Assembly: GCF_016909495.1 (NCBI RefSeq)
Contig: NZ_JAFBFW010000002.1
Location: 372,001 to 436,000, forward strand
From: Pantoea coffeiphila
GTDB taxonomy: Bacteria; Pseudomonadota; Gammaproteobacteria; Enterobacterales; Enterobacteriaceae
Length of the DNA: 64,000 nt
Direction of reading: 5' to 3'
Below are positions 28,642 through 37,403 of the stretch, one piece after another. The stretch's first letter is position 1. Each line of letters opens with the position of its first letter. The translations under genes and the position numbers were made by a program. The notes under the pieces were generated by a model. The model did not search any database. It saw nothing but the letters and a program-made list of their open reading frames with translations, and was not told the DNA's origin.

Positions 28642-30096
28642 ATGATGATCGACCGGGACTCAGCTTACCTTGCCCTCACCTCTCGTGATGCGCGTTTTGA
28701 TGGCGTTTTTTTCGTTGGCGTGACGTCAACGGGGATTTACTGCCGCCCGATCTGCCCGGTGAAAGCGCCTCAAGCAGCCAACTGCCTGTTTTTTGCCAAT
28801 GCTGAAGCCGCTGAGAAATCGGGCTTTCGCCCCTGTCTTCGTTGCCGGCCAGAGCTGGCACCCGGCAACGCTCCGGTCGATCACGGCCAGCGAGTGGCCG
28901 AACGGCTGATGCAGCAGATTGATGAGGGACTGATTGAGCAGGTAGAAAGCCTTGAGGAGATTGCAGCGCGTTTCGATCTCAGCCTGCGGCAGCTACGGCG
29001 CATTGTTCAGAAAGAGCTCGGCGTTTCGCCACAGGAACTGCGCCAAACGCGCCGCCTGCTGCTGGCAAAGCAGCTGCTTAGCGAAACGCGGCTTCCGGTG
29101 ACGGAAATTGCCTTTGCCAGCGGTTTCTCCAGCCTGCGGCGCTTTAATGACGCCTTCAGCAGTCAGTACCGCATGCCGCCCAGCCGCCTGAGAAAAGAGG
29201 GCACGGAAAAAGACTCTGATATGAATAACAGCGATACGTCGGTACTTCAGCTCGGTTATCGTCCGCCGTACGACTGGCAGGCGATGCTGGATTTCCTGCG
29301 CGTTCGCGCTTTGCAGGGGGTGGAATATGTCGATACGGAGAGCTACAGCCGGACGGTCAGGCTGGGGCAGCACTGTGGCTGGATTCAGGTTCGGCAGAAA
29401 GCGGCGAAAAATATGCTACAGGTGGAGTTCAGCCATTCACTCACCCCCGTGCTGCCTGCCCTGCTGCGCCGCCTGAGGAATCTGTTTGACCTGAGTGCAC
29501 GACCGGATTTAATTGCCGCACATCTGGGGCAGGACCCGCTGCTGCAGCCTTCTTTACAGGCTTATTCGGGTCTGCGTGTACCCGGTGCTTTCGACGGTTT
29601 CGAGATGGCAGTACGTGCGATCCTTGGGCAACAGATCACCGTTAAAGCAGCAGCGACGCTGGGTGGACGTTTTGCGACGGCTTTTGGCGATCCCTTTGAC
29701 TGCCCGCTGCCGCAGCTGACGCATCTGTCGCCGTTGGCTGAACGGGTTGCGGAGTGCAGTATTGATGATATCGCCAGCCTGGGGATCGTCAGTGCCCGCA
29801 CCCGCTGCATTCTGGCGCTGGCTGCTGCCTGCTCGCAGGGAACGCTGAAGCTGGATGCGGTAAGCCAGCCTGACAAAACCGTGACTCAGCTGCTGGCACT
29901 ACCGGGAATTGGTGACTGGACCGCACAGTATCTGTCTATGCGCGCCCTACGCTGGCCTGATGCCTTTCCTGCGGGCGATATCGTTGTGCGTAATAACCTG
30001 GGGAGGATCGATGCAAAAGAGGCGGAGAAACGCTCTCAGGCGTGGCGCCCGTGGCGGAGCTATGCGGTAATGCATATCTGGAAGAGTTTGGGCTAA
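28642..30096 (+). CDS. alkA: Ada N-terminal/AraC domain fused to AlkA 3-methyladenine glycosylase
   Basis: This 484-residue fusion has three parts. Residues 1-75 are the Ada zinc domain with C34, C38, C65 and C68 (GIYCRPICP, PCLRCRPE), which in Ada accepts methyl groups from phosphotriesters. Residues 85-185 are an AraC-type DNA-binding domain (IAARFDLSLRQLRRIVQKEL, EIAFASGFSSLRRFNDAF). Residues 200-484 are AlkA: RAILGQQITVKAAATL, LPGIGDWTAQYLSMRAL, the catalytic Asp in FPAGDIVVR, and RPWRSYAVMHIW. It thus joins a methyl sensor to a base-excision glycosylase. AGGAG is 3 bases from the first ATG and 6 from the second, so the protein may start at 28645. Confidence 0.92.
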   Translation: MMIDRDSAYLALTSRDARFDGVFFVGVTSTGIYCRPICPVKAPQAANCLFFANAEAAEKSGFRPCLRCRPELAPGNAPVDHGQRVAERLMQQIDEGLIEQVESLEEIAARFDLSLRQLRRIVQKELGVSPQELRQTRRLLLAKQLLSETRLPVTEIAFASGFSSLRRFNDAFSSQYRMPPSRLRKEGTEKDSDMNNSDTSVLQLGYRPPYDWQAMLDFLRVRALQGVEYVDTESYSRTVRLGQHCGWIQVRQKAAKNMLQVEFSHSLTPVLPALLRRLRNLFDLSARPDLIAAHLGQDPLLQPSLQAYSGLRVPGAFDGFEMAVRAILGQQITVKAAATLGGRFATAFGDPFDCPLPQLTHLSPLAERVAECSIDDIASLGIVSARTRCILALAAACSQGTLKLDAVSQPDKTVTQLLALPGIGDWTAQYLSMRALRWPDAFPAGDIVVRNNLGRIDAKEAEKRSQAWRPWRSYAVMHIWKSLG

Positions 30097-30126
30097 TCTG
30101 ATTCGAACCCTGCCCGAATCGCAGAC

Positions 30127-30176
30127 AGCAAAAAGGCGCCTTTAGGGCGCCTTCTTAACATTGGTGGGTCGTGCAG
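30127..30176 (-). repeat. Duplicated tRNA-Lys 3' end plus terminator
   Basis: These 50 bases are identical to 30283-30332, which covers the 3'-terminal 15 bases of the last tRNA-Lys (including CCA) and its terminator hairpin. The copy lies 156 bp further downstream in the direction of tRNA transcription and has no tRNA body. The spacer includes a CGTTGCC/GGCAACG hairpin (30207-30222). The arrangement recalls the tandem units behind E. coli tyrT. Confidence 0.85.
30131..30153. terminator. Terminator copy between alkA fusion and tRNA operon
   Basis: AAGGCGCC-TTTAG-GGCGCCTT lies 36 bp past the alkA stop. Its U-run is better on the minus strand, but it can act on either. It is the duplicated copy of the tRNA operon terminator. 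Confidence 0.75.
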
Positions 30177-30284
30177 TATGACTCGGCTTCGCCTCGCCCT
30201 TCGGGCCGTTGCCGTGGCAACGTTGTCTCACTGCGTTCGACCCGAACCTGCTGCAGGTACGAATCCCGCCCGAATAACGAATAG

Positions 30285-30309
30285 CAAAAAGGCGCCTTTA
30301 GGGCGCCTT
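30285..30309 (-). terminator. Intrinsic terminator of the tRNA operon
   Basis: On the minus strand AAGGCGCC-CTAAA-GGCGCCTT is followed by TTT, 9 bp after the CCA end of the last tRNA-Lys. Confidence 0.88.
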
Positions 30310-30317
30310 CTTAACAT

Positions 30318-30393
30318 TGGTGGGTCGTGCAGGATTCGAACCTGCGACCAATTGATTAAAAGTCAACTGCTCTACCAACTGAGCTAACGACCC
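30318..30393 (-). tRNA. tRNA-Lys (UUU), last in operon
   Basis: The 76-base gene starts GGGTCGTTAGCTCAG. The anticodon loop is CTTTTAA with anticodon TTT, the T-arm is GGTTCGAATCC, and a CCA end is encoded. It is identical to the other three tRNA-Lys genes here. Confidence 0.97.
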
Positions 30394-30397
30394 GAAA

Positions 30398-30473
30398 TGG
30401 TGGGCGATGACGGGCTCGAACCGCCGACCCCCTCCGTGTAAAGGAGATGCTCTACCAACTGAGCTAATCGCCC
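30398..30473 (-). tRNA. tRNA-Val (UAC)
   Basis: The 76-base gene starts GGGCGATTAGCTCAG. The anticodon loop is TTTACAC with anticodon TAC, the T-arm is GGTTCGAGCC, and CCA is encoded. It lies 4 bp from the neighbouring tRNA-Lys. Confidence 0.96.
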
Positions 30474-30522
30474 ATTTCGGAACTGCTTTTACTGCTCTTG
30501 CTCTACGCATCACTTTAAGTGA

Positions 30523-30598
30523 TGGTGGGTCGTGCAGGATTCGAACCTGCGACCAATTGATTAAAAGTCAACTGCTCTACCAACTGAGCTAACGACCC
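30523..30598 (-). tRNA. tRNA-Lys (UUU)
   Basis: Same 76-base sequence as the other tRNA-Lys genes, with anticodon TTT and encoded CCA. It lies 4 bp from the next tRNA-Val. Confidence 0.97.
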
Positions 30599-30602
30599 GA
30601 TA

Positions 30603-30678
30603 TGGTGGGTGATGACGGGCTCGAACCGCCGACCCCCTCCGTGTAAAGGAGATGCTCTACCAACTGAGCTAATCACCC
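30603..30678 (-). tRNA. tRNA-Val (UAC)
   Basis: 76 bases with anticodon TAC. It differs from the first tRNA-Val in the acceptor stem (GGGTGATT with a compensating AATCACCC on the other side), so pairing is kept. Confidence 0.96.
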
Positions 30679-30753
30679 ATATCAGAACTGCTGTACTTCT
30701 TTTATTACTCTGCGACTTACATCGCTCATCACATTAAGTATTAACCTAAGTGA

Positions 30754-30829
30754 TGGTGGGTCGTGCAGGATTCGAACCTGCGACCAATTGATTAAAAGTC
30801 AACTGCTCTACCAACTGAGCTAACGACCC
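30754..30829 (-). tRNA. tRNA-Lys (UUU)
   Basis: 76 bases identical to the other tRNA-Lys copies, with anticodon TTT and encoded CCA. Confidence 0.97.
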
Positions 30830-30859
30830 GACGCTCGGTAAATCTTTACAGCTTTAAAG

Positions 30860-30935
30860 TGGTGGGTCGTGCAGGATTCGAACCTGCGACCAATTGATTA
30901 AAAGTCAACTGCTCTACCAACTGAGCTAACGACCC
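30860..30935 (-). tRNA. tRNA-Lys (UUU), first in operon
   Basis: 76 bases with anticodon TTT and encoded CCA. It is the promoter-proximal gene of the Lys-Lys-Val-Lys-Val-Lys operon. E. coli has seven tRNA genes at this place; here there are six. Confidence 0.97.
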
Positions 30936-30985
30936 ACTTTTGTGCTGCTGGATGCTATTTACATATCCCCCGGCAACGGCGGCAT

Positions 30986-31013
30986 ATATTACTGATTTGA
31001 ATTTCCAGCGCAA
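30986..31013 (-). promoter_or_regulatory. Putative promoter of the tRNA operon
   Basis: On the minus strand TTGCGC (31008-31013) is followed after 16 bp by TAATAT (30986-30991), then a GC-rich discriminator (GCCGCC), the type found at stringently controlled stable-RNA promoters. Confidence 0.6.
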
Positions 31014-31061
31014 CCACTATTTCAACACATTACGTTCAACTGCTTAGCTTTCACGCGTTAA

Positions 31062-31087
31062 GACCAGAATTCAGGCGTATTCTGGTC
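31062..31087 (-). terminator. Hairpin downstream of cpoB
   Basis: GACCAGAAT (31062-31070) pairs with ATTCTGGTC (31079-31087), 13 bp past the cpoB stop. Only a short TT follows on the minus strand, so it is a weak terminator or an mRNA-end stabiliser. Confidence 0.6.
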
Positions 31088-31099
31088 AAATCGCGCCAG

Positions 31100-31903
31100 T
31101 TAAAGAGCTGCGGAACGCTTTTGCGCCTGCTTTGCCGCTTCACTGTTTGGATAAAGTTTTATGACCTGCTGGTAAACGGCTTTGGCTTTTGCTTTATCGC
31201 CTTTTTCCTGCATGATCACCCCAACCTTAAACAGCGCATCGGCGCTTTTTGGCGATTTAGGGTAGTTTTTGACAACGGTGGCGAAATAGTAGGCCGCATC
31301 GTCTTTTTTGCCTTTGTTGTAATTCAACTGCCCAAGCCAGTAGTTGGCATTAGGCTGATAGGTTGAATCCGGATACTTTTTCACAAAGGCCTGAAACGCT
31401 GCGATAGCCTGATCGTACTGTTTTTTTTCCAGTACCAGCGCCACCGCCGCGTTGTAGTCGGTATTCGCATCGCCGCTTTGCGTCGGTGCGGCCGCTGGGG
31501 CCGCCGCCGTTGCATCGCCTGCCGCACTGCCGGTTGCAGCCGCCGCTCCGGCTGCTGCATCTCCCGCACCGCTGGCCTGCGCACCGGCACCGCCGCTGCT
31601 CAGAGTGTCAATCTGCTGAAGGATACTTTTCTGTCGCTCAACAACCTGGTTCAGCTGATAGCTGTTTTCCTGGATCTGGCCGCGCAAAGAATCGATGTCG
31701 TTTTGCGTGTCGGAAAGCTGCTGCTGAAGCTGCTGGAGGAGTTGTGCCTGAGCATTAGAAATACGCTCAAGTGTGGTGACGCGGTCTTCGACCGAGCCTG
31801 AGCCAACGCTACTGATTGTTGCCTGGGCATTAGCGGCCCAGGGGGCCGCTATGCCAATCAGTAACGACAGACTCAATAGTTGAGTTCTGAAGCTACTAAT
31901 CAT
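31100..31903 (-). CDS. cpoB: Cell division coordinator CpoB (YbgF)
   Basis: CpoB is a periplasmic protein that links TolA and PBP1B so that outer-membrane constriction keeps pace with septal wall synthesis. The 267-residue precursor has a signal peptide (LLSLSLLIGIAAPWAANAQA), a coiled-coil trimerisation region rich in Gln (about 40-100), an Ala/Gly-rich linker, and three TPR-like repeats (SGDANTDYNAAVALV, YQPNANYWLGQLNYNKGKKDDAAYYF, KSADALFKVGVIM). It follows pal by 9 bp at the end of the tol-pal cluster. Confidence 0.95.
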   Translation of the reverse strand: MISSFRTQLLSLSLLIGIAAPWAANAQATISSVGSGSVEDRVTTLERISNAQAQLLQQLQQQLSDTQNDIDSLRGQIQENSYQLNQVVERQKSILQQIDTLSSGGAGAQASGAGDAAAGAAAATGSAAGDATAAAPAAAPTQSGDANTDYNAAVALVLEKKQYDQAIAAFQAFVKKYPDSTYQPNANYWLGQLNYNKGKKDDAAYYFATVVKNYPKSPKSADALFKVGVIMQEKGDKAKAKAVYQQVIKLYPNSEAAKQAQKRSAAL

Positions 31904-31912
31904 GTCAGTCTC

Positions 31913-32428
31913 TTAGTAAACCAGTACGGCACGACGGTTTTTAGCATAGGCTGCTTCGTCGTGGCCCAGTACAGCTGGCTTCTCTTTACCGTAAGAAACG
32001 ATAGAGATCTGGTCAGCAGAAACGCCTTTACCCTGCAGGTACATCTTAACTGCGTTAGCACGACGCTCGCCCAGTGCGATGTTGTACTCAGGAGTTCCGC
32101 GCTCATCCGCGTGACCTTCAACAGTCACTTTGTAAGACGGGTTGCTACGCAGGAAGTTAGCGTGCGCATCCAGCATCTGAGCGAATTCAGACTGGATGTC
32201 ATATTTGTCCAGACCGAAGTAAACGATGTTGTTCTGCTGCAGCTGCTGCATCTGCAGACGCGCCTGCTCGTCAGAAGACATGTTGCCGCCGTTGTTGTAG
32301 CCGCTGTTAGAACCGTCCTGACCTGCATTGGTCTGGTCGTTGTTGTTGTTCTTGTGAGAGCTACAAGCCGCTACCGCGATTACTGGCAGTGCCAGCATTA
32401 AGCCTTTCAGCACTTTGTTCAGTTGCAT
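31913..32428 (-). CDS. pal: Peptidoglycan-associated lipoprotein
   Basis: Pal anchors the outer membrane to peptidoglycan and is the cargo of the Tol motor. The 171-residue precursor has a lipoprotein signal with the lipobox ending VAAC22, an Asn-rich linker, and an OmpA-like domain ([41 protein letters not shown]) that binds meso-diaminopimelate. It lies 42 bp after tolB. Almost identical to E. coli Pal outside the linker. Confidence 0.97.
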   Translation of the reverse strand: MQLNKVLKGLMLALPVIAVAACSSHKNNNNDQTNAGQDGSNSGYNNGGNMSSDEQARLQMQQLQQNNIVYFGLDKYDIQSEFAQMLDAHANFLRSNPSYKVTVEGHADERGTPEYNIALGERRANAVKMYLQGKGVSADQISIVSYGKEKPAVLGHDEAAYAKNRRAVLVY

Positions 32429-32470
32429 TTTTGATTCCTAATTATTGTTTGTCATACATATTTATATGCA

Positions 32471-33763
32471 TTACAGATACGGCGACCAGGCAGGAAACTT
32501 GACCTGTCCATCAGTTGCCGGAAGACGCGCTTTGAAACGCCCATCCGTCGAAACCAACTGCAATACGGAACCCATACCCTGAGTTGAGCTGTAGATTACC
32601 ATTGTGCCGTTAGGTGCGAGACTTGGCGTCTCATCCAGGAACGTGTCCGTTAATTGTTGAACGGCTCCCGTTACCAGATCTTGTCGGGCGACGTGTTGAG
32701 CGCCGCCGTTGGTGCTGATCATCACCATTGATTTGCCGTCAGCGCTCACGTCCGCATCCTGGTTTTGTGAACCTTCCCAGGTAATACGCTGCGGTGTACC
32801 ACCGCTTGCACTGACTTTATAAATTTGCGGGCGTCCGGCCTGGTCAGAAGTATAGGCCAGGCTCTGGCTGTCCGGGAACCAGGTTGGTTCGGTGCTGTTG
32901 TAGCGACCGTCGGTGACCTGGCGGATCTGACCAGAGCCAATATCCATCACGTACAGGTTCAGGCTGCCGGTTTTAGACAGGGCGAAGGCCAGCTTGCTGC
33001 CGTCCGGTGAGAATGCCGGTGCGCCGTTGTGGCGTGGGAACGAAGCAACCTGACGGATAGCACCGTTGGCCAGCGTCTGGATTACCAGCGCTGATTTACC
33101 GCTCTCAAAGGTCACATAGGCGACTTTGCTACCGTCCGGAGACCAGGCCGGTGACATCAGCGGCTGTGGTGAACGGTGAACCACAAACTGGTTGTAGCCA
33201 TCGTAGTCGGAAACGCGCAGCTCATACGGGAACTGTCCGCCGTTGGTAGTCACCACGTAGGCGATACGCGTACGGAACGCACCTTTAATACCGGTCAGCT
33301 TCTCAAAGCTTTCATCACTGGCGGTGTGAGCCGCATAGCGCAGCCACTGCTTGGTGACTTTGAACTGGTTTTGCGCCAGTACCGCACCGGGGTTGCCGGA
33401 GGTATCGACCAGCTGGTAGGAAACCAGATAGCTACCGTCGGCACCAGGCTGCACCTGACCCACCACTACGGCATCAATACCCAACGCGGTCCATGCAGCA
33501 GGCTGCACTTCCGCAGCAGAGGTTGGCTGCTGTGGTAAACGTGAACGGTCCAGCGGGTTGAATTTGCCGCTGTTACGCAGGTCGGCAGCAACGATGCCAC
33601 CAATATCTTCCGGGGCAGCGCCAGGGCCATCCCACTTAAACGGTACCACGCCGATAGGACGTGCAGAGTTCACACCCTGAGTAATTTCAATGCGTACTTC
33701 TGCATGCGCCACGGCGACAAACAGCAGTAAAAAACTCAGCGCTACACGAAATGCCTGCTTCAT
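32471..33763 (-). CDS. tolB: Tol-Pal system periplasmic protein TolB
   Basis: TolB is the soluble partner that shuttles between Pal and TolA during outer-membrane invagination. It has 430 residues, the E. coli length, with a signal peptide ([21 protein letters not shown]), an N-terminal alpha/beta domain, and a six-bladed beta-propeller with repeated blade motifs such as [31 protein letters not shown] and [17 protein letters not shown]. It has its own leader, separated from tolA by 109 bp. Confidence 0.97.
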   Translation of the reverse strand: MKQAFRVALSFLLLFVAVAHAEVRIEITQGVNSARPIGVVPFKWDGPGAAPEDIGGIVAADLRNSGKFNPLDRSRLPQQPTSAAEVQPAAWTALGIDAVVVGQVQPGADGSYLVSYQLVDTSGNPGAVLAQNQFKVTKQWLRYAAHTASDESFEKLTGIKGAFRTRIAYVVTTNGGQFPYELRVSDYDGYNQFVVHRSPQPLMSPAWSPDGSKVAYVTFESGKSALVIQTLANGAIRQVASFPRHNGAPAFSPDGSKLAFALSKTGSLNLYVMDIGSGQIRQVTDGRYNSTEPTWFPDSQSLAYTSDQAGRPQIYKVSASGGTPQRITWEGSQNQDADVSADGKSMVMISTNGGAQHVARQDLVTGAVQQLTDTFLDETPSLAPNGTMVIYSSTQGMGSVLQLVSTDGRFKARLPATDGQVKFPAWSPYL

Positions 33764-33828
33764 TATTTCTCCCTTATCCGGACAAAACGCCCATGATAAT
33801 TAGCCTTGTATCAACAAACCTAAGAGTA

Positions 33829-33857
33829 CGGCATGCTTAACATAGTTCAACATGCCG
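33829..33857 (-). other. Hairpin in the tolA-tolB interval
   Basis: CGGCATG (33829-33835) and CATGCCG (33851-33857) form a 7-bp stem with a 15-base loop, just past the tolA stop. No U-run follows. It may partly separate tolQRA from tolB-pal-cpoB expression. Confidence 0.45.
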
Positions 33858-33872
33858 CTGGTTACCGCATTC

Positions 33873-35180
33873 TTACGGTTTAAACTCCAAAGTGGCGTTT
33901 TTCACTGCCTGCCAGACTTCCGGACTAGGCGGTTTCGGAATTCTTGCCGAATTAGCCGCATTTATCGCAGCCTGACAAAGGGCATCATCGCCACCCAGTG
34001 ACGTCGGACCAAACAGCGTGCCATCCTCAGCAAGTTTAATTCGTATTTCACATTTTTTACCTGCAAAGGTATCCGCATCATAAAACTTGCTTTGAATCGC
34101 CGCTTTAACCTGGCCCAGATAGCTGTCTATCGCCGCGCCGGAGGCACCGGATTTCTTCTGCGTGCCCTGCCCTGCAGCACCGCCACCACCGGCTGCCTTA
34201 CCTGATTTCGGCGCATTCTTACCGGAGGAGAGATCCCCCAGCAGGTCGCCTACGTCACCGGCATCTTTCGCTGCCTCGGCTGCCGCTTTCTTCTTGGCTG
34301 CGGCATCGGCTTTCGCTTTTGCTGCGGCGTCAGCTTTGGCTTTCGCGGCCGCATCGGCTTTTTCCTTCGCTTCAGCGGCGGCTTTCTCTTTGGCTTCCGC
34401 TGCGGCTTTTTCTTTCGCATCTGCTGCGGCCTGGGCTTTCGCCTCGGCAGCAGCCTGCGCCTTGGCTTCCGCGGCGGCAGCTTTCGCATCCGCGGCAGCT
34501 TTCACTTTAGCCGCTTCCGCAGCGGCCTGCTTAGCCTGCTCTTCCGCTTTTTTCTTCGCGTCAGCAGCAGCCTTTTTGACCTCTTCTTCGGCTTTTTTCT
34601 TGGCATCCGCTGCGGCTTTCGCCTGAGCATCGGCATCTGCCTTAGCCTGCGCATCGGCCTTGGCTTTCGCCTGGGCATCCGCTTTCGCCTTAGCCTGGGC
34701 GTCCGCTTCGGCTTTCGCTTCAGCCTTCGCTTTTGCTGCAGCCGCCTCGGCCTGTTTCTGTTCCTGCTGCGCCTGTTTGGCTGCGGCTTCCGCCTGTTTC
34801 TGCTCGGCTGCCTGTTCCGCCGCCTGTTGCTTAGCGTCTTCCTGCGCCTGCAGGCGCTCTTTTTCCAGCTGCTTCAGCCGCTGTTGCTCAGCGGCCTGCT
34901 TCTGCTGCAGCTCTTCCGCCTGCTGTTTTGCCTGCTTCTGACGCTGCTGCTCGGCGCGCTTGCTGTCGCTCTGCTGATTTTGTTGGCGATTGTACTGTTC
35001 AACGACAGCACCAGGATCGACCATCACCGCGTCAATATCGCTACCGCCACCGCCGCCGCTGGCGTCGATATTTTCGTCAAACGAGCTCCATACCAGCGCC
35101 GCAATCAAAATGATATGCAGCACCACGGAAATGGTTATGGCTCGTTTTAACTTATCGTCTTGCTCGGTTGCCTTCGACAC
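33873..35180 (-). CDS. tolA: Tol system energy-transducing protein TolA
   Basis: TolA is anchored in the inner membrane and carries proton-motive force from TolQR to Pal-TolB. The 435-residue protein (E. coli 421) has an N-terminal membrane span with the SxxxH-type motif (ISVVLHIILIAALVWSSF), a long Ala/Lys/Glu/Gln helix of imperfect 8-residue repeats (about 60-320), and a C-terminal domain (YLGQVKAAIQSKFYD to PKPPSPEVW) with two cysteines. The start is GTG at 35180, 29 bp after tolR. The repetitive linker is longer than in E. coli. Confidence 0.95.
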   Translation of the reverse strand: MSKATEQDDKLKRAITISVVLHIILIAALVWSSFDENIDASGGGGGSDIDAVMVDPGAVVEQYNRQQNQQSDSKRAEQQRQKQAKQQAEELQQKQAAEQQRLKQLEKERLQAQEDAKQQAAEQAAEQKQAEAAAKQAQQEQKQAEAAAAKAKAEAKAEADAQAKAKADAQAKAKADAQAKADADAQAKAAADAKKKAEEEVKKAAADAKKKAEEQAKQAAAEAAKVKAAADAKAAAAEAKAQAAAEAKAQAAADAKEKAAAEAKEKAAAEAKEKADAAAKAKADAAAKAKADAAAKKKAAAEAAKDAGDVGDLLGDLSSGKNAPKSGKAAGGGGAAGQGTQKKSGASGAAIDSYLGQVKAAIQSKFYDADTFAGKKCEIRIKLAEDGTLFGPTSLGGDDALCQAAINAANSARIPKPPSPEVWQAVKNATLEFKP

Positions 35181-35209
35181 TCTCGGTTCCCAAAAACGGT
35201 TCGGATGAA

Positions 35210-35638
35210 TTAAATCGGCTGCGTCATCAGTCCGACGGACTTAACGCCTGCCTGATGCAGCAAGTTCAGCGCCTTAATGATTTCGTCGTAAGGCACTTCT
35301 TTAGCACCGCCAATCAGGAACACGGTCTTCGGATTCGCCGTAATGCGGCTTCGCGCTTCGGCAATCACCTGTTCCGGCGGCAGCTGCTCCATCCGGTCGT
35401 GATCGACCACCAGGCTGTACTGTCCGACGCCCGCGACTTCGACAATCACCGGAGGATTATCGTCGCTGGAGACTGTTTTTGAATCGGTTGCGTCCGGCAA
35501 ATCCACTTCCACGCTCTGGGTGATAATCGGTGCAGTTGCCATGAAAATCAGCAACAGAACCAGCAGCACATCCAGCAATGGCACGATATTGATTTCGGAC
35601 TTAAGGTCGCGACGACCGCGACCACGCTTTCTGGCCAT
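35210..35638 (-). CDS. tolR: Tol system proton-channel subunit TolR
   Basis: TolR works with TolQ as the proton-driven motor of the Tol complex. The 142-residue protein has a single N-terminal span with the protonatable Asp in EINIVPLLDVLLVLLLIFM (about residue 23) and a periplasmic domain homologous to ExbD. It lies 12 bp after tolQ. Confidence 0.97.
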   Translation of the reverse strand: MARKRGRGRRDLKSEINIVPLLDVLLVLLLIFMATAPIITQSVEVDLPDATDSKTVSSDDNPPVIVEVAGVGQYSLVVDHDRMEQLPPEQVIAEARSRITANPKTVFLIGGAKEVPYDEIIKALNLLHQAGVKSVGLMTQPI

Positions 35639-35650
35639 AAAACCTCCGAC

Positions 35651-36738
<1,088 letters not shown>

Positions 36739-36988
36739 TCTACATCCCGGTAATGCTTAAACGTTGGTACATGAAAACGTTGCTACTATACGCAAGAGAT
36801 TACGCCTTTGGAATGGGTTGCCAGAGGGGAACGAAAATAATTATCAGCCGGTAACAACTTAGCTGATTTCAGCACATTTAACAGACAAACATTGACAGAA
36901 ATGAAGCTAAAAAAAGATTTCTTAGCACTGAATCGTACAGAAGGAAGAAGAGAGTGAAAGGGCCAGTCACCGCTGACCCCAGAGGCGT

Positions 36989-37282
36989 TTATAAAAAGAA
37001 AAATGCCAGACCGATGATAAGTACTACCAGAGCCGGGAGCGGTGAGAAAAATCCCTGCCAGCGCAGGCGGCGCGGACGAAAGCCTACGCCGTGAATCACC
37101 CCGCTGCAAACGGCCCACATCAGCACCAGTCCCTGCCAGATAGCAAGCTGGCTGCTGTTAGCAGCAAAGCGCGACGGGTCCCAAAACATACAGCCCGCCA
37201 GCAGCAGTGCTGCTATTAGTGAAAGGACCCGCAACGGGCCCTTATCCATCAGCCGATAAAGATGAGCGATGCCCTGCCCCAT
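36989..37282 (-). CDS. ybgE: Cyd operon protein YbgE
   Basis: This 97-residue inner-membrane protein has three hydrophobic segments and is encoded with cytochrome bd. ALLLAGCMFWDPSRFAAN and MWAVCSGVIHGVGFRP are the conserved core. Its role is unknown; it is not needed for oxidase activity in E. coli as far as is known. Its ATG overlaps the cydX stop (TAATG), so expression is coupled. Confidence 0.93.
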   Translation of the reverse strand: MGQGIAHLYRLMDKGPLRVLSLIAALLLAGCMFWDPSRFAANSSQLAIWQGLVLMWAVCSGVIHGVGFRPRRLRWQGFFSPLPALVVLIIGLAFFFL

Positions 37283-37389
37283 TAATGTTTATCTTTCGCT
37301 GTTGCTTCTGCCTGCTCCAGAGCCAGCGCGGTGATCACACCGAAAGCACAGGCCAGCAGCGTGCCAAGTATCCAGGCAAAATACCACAT
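37282..37389 (-). CDS. cydX: Cytochrome bd-I oxidase small subunit CydX
   Basis: CydX is a single-span peptide needed for stability of the bd haems. The 35-residue product (MWYFAWILGTLLACAFGVIT, then ALALEQAEATAKDKH) keeps the conserved WYFAWILG start and LALE motif, with a tail that differs from E. coli. GGAG lies upstream. It starts 15 bp after cydB and overlaps ybgE. Confidence 0.94.
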   Translation of the reverse strand: MWYFAWILGTLLACAFGVITALALEQAEATAKDKH

Positions 37390-37403
37390 AGTGTCGCTCC
37401 TTC

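Noticed and set aside
30127-30332. attL/attR of an integrated element at tRNA-Lys
   Set aside because: The 50-bp repeats enclose only 106 bp and no integrase or cargo. A tandem duplication fits better.
34162-34626. 154-residue Ala/Ser/Phe-rich frame antisense to tolA
   Set aside because: It is a shadow of the Ala/Lys-rich TolA linker read on the opposite strand.
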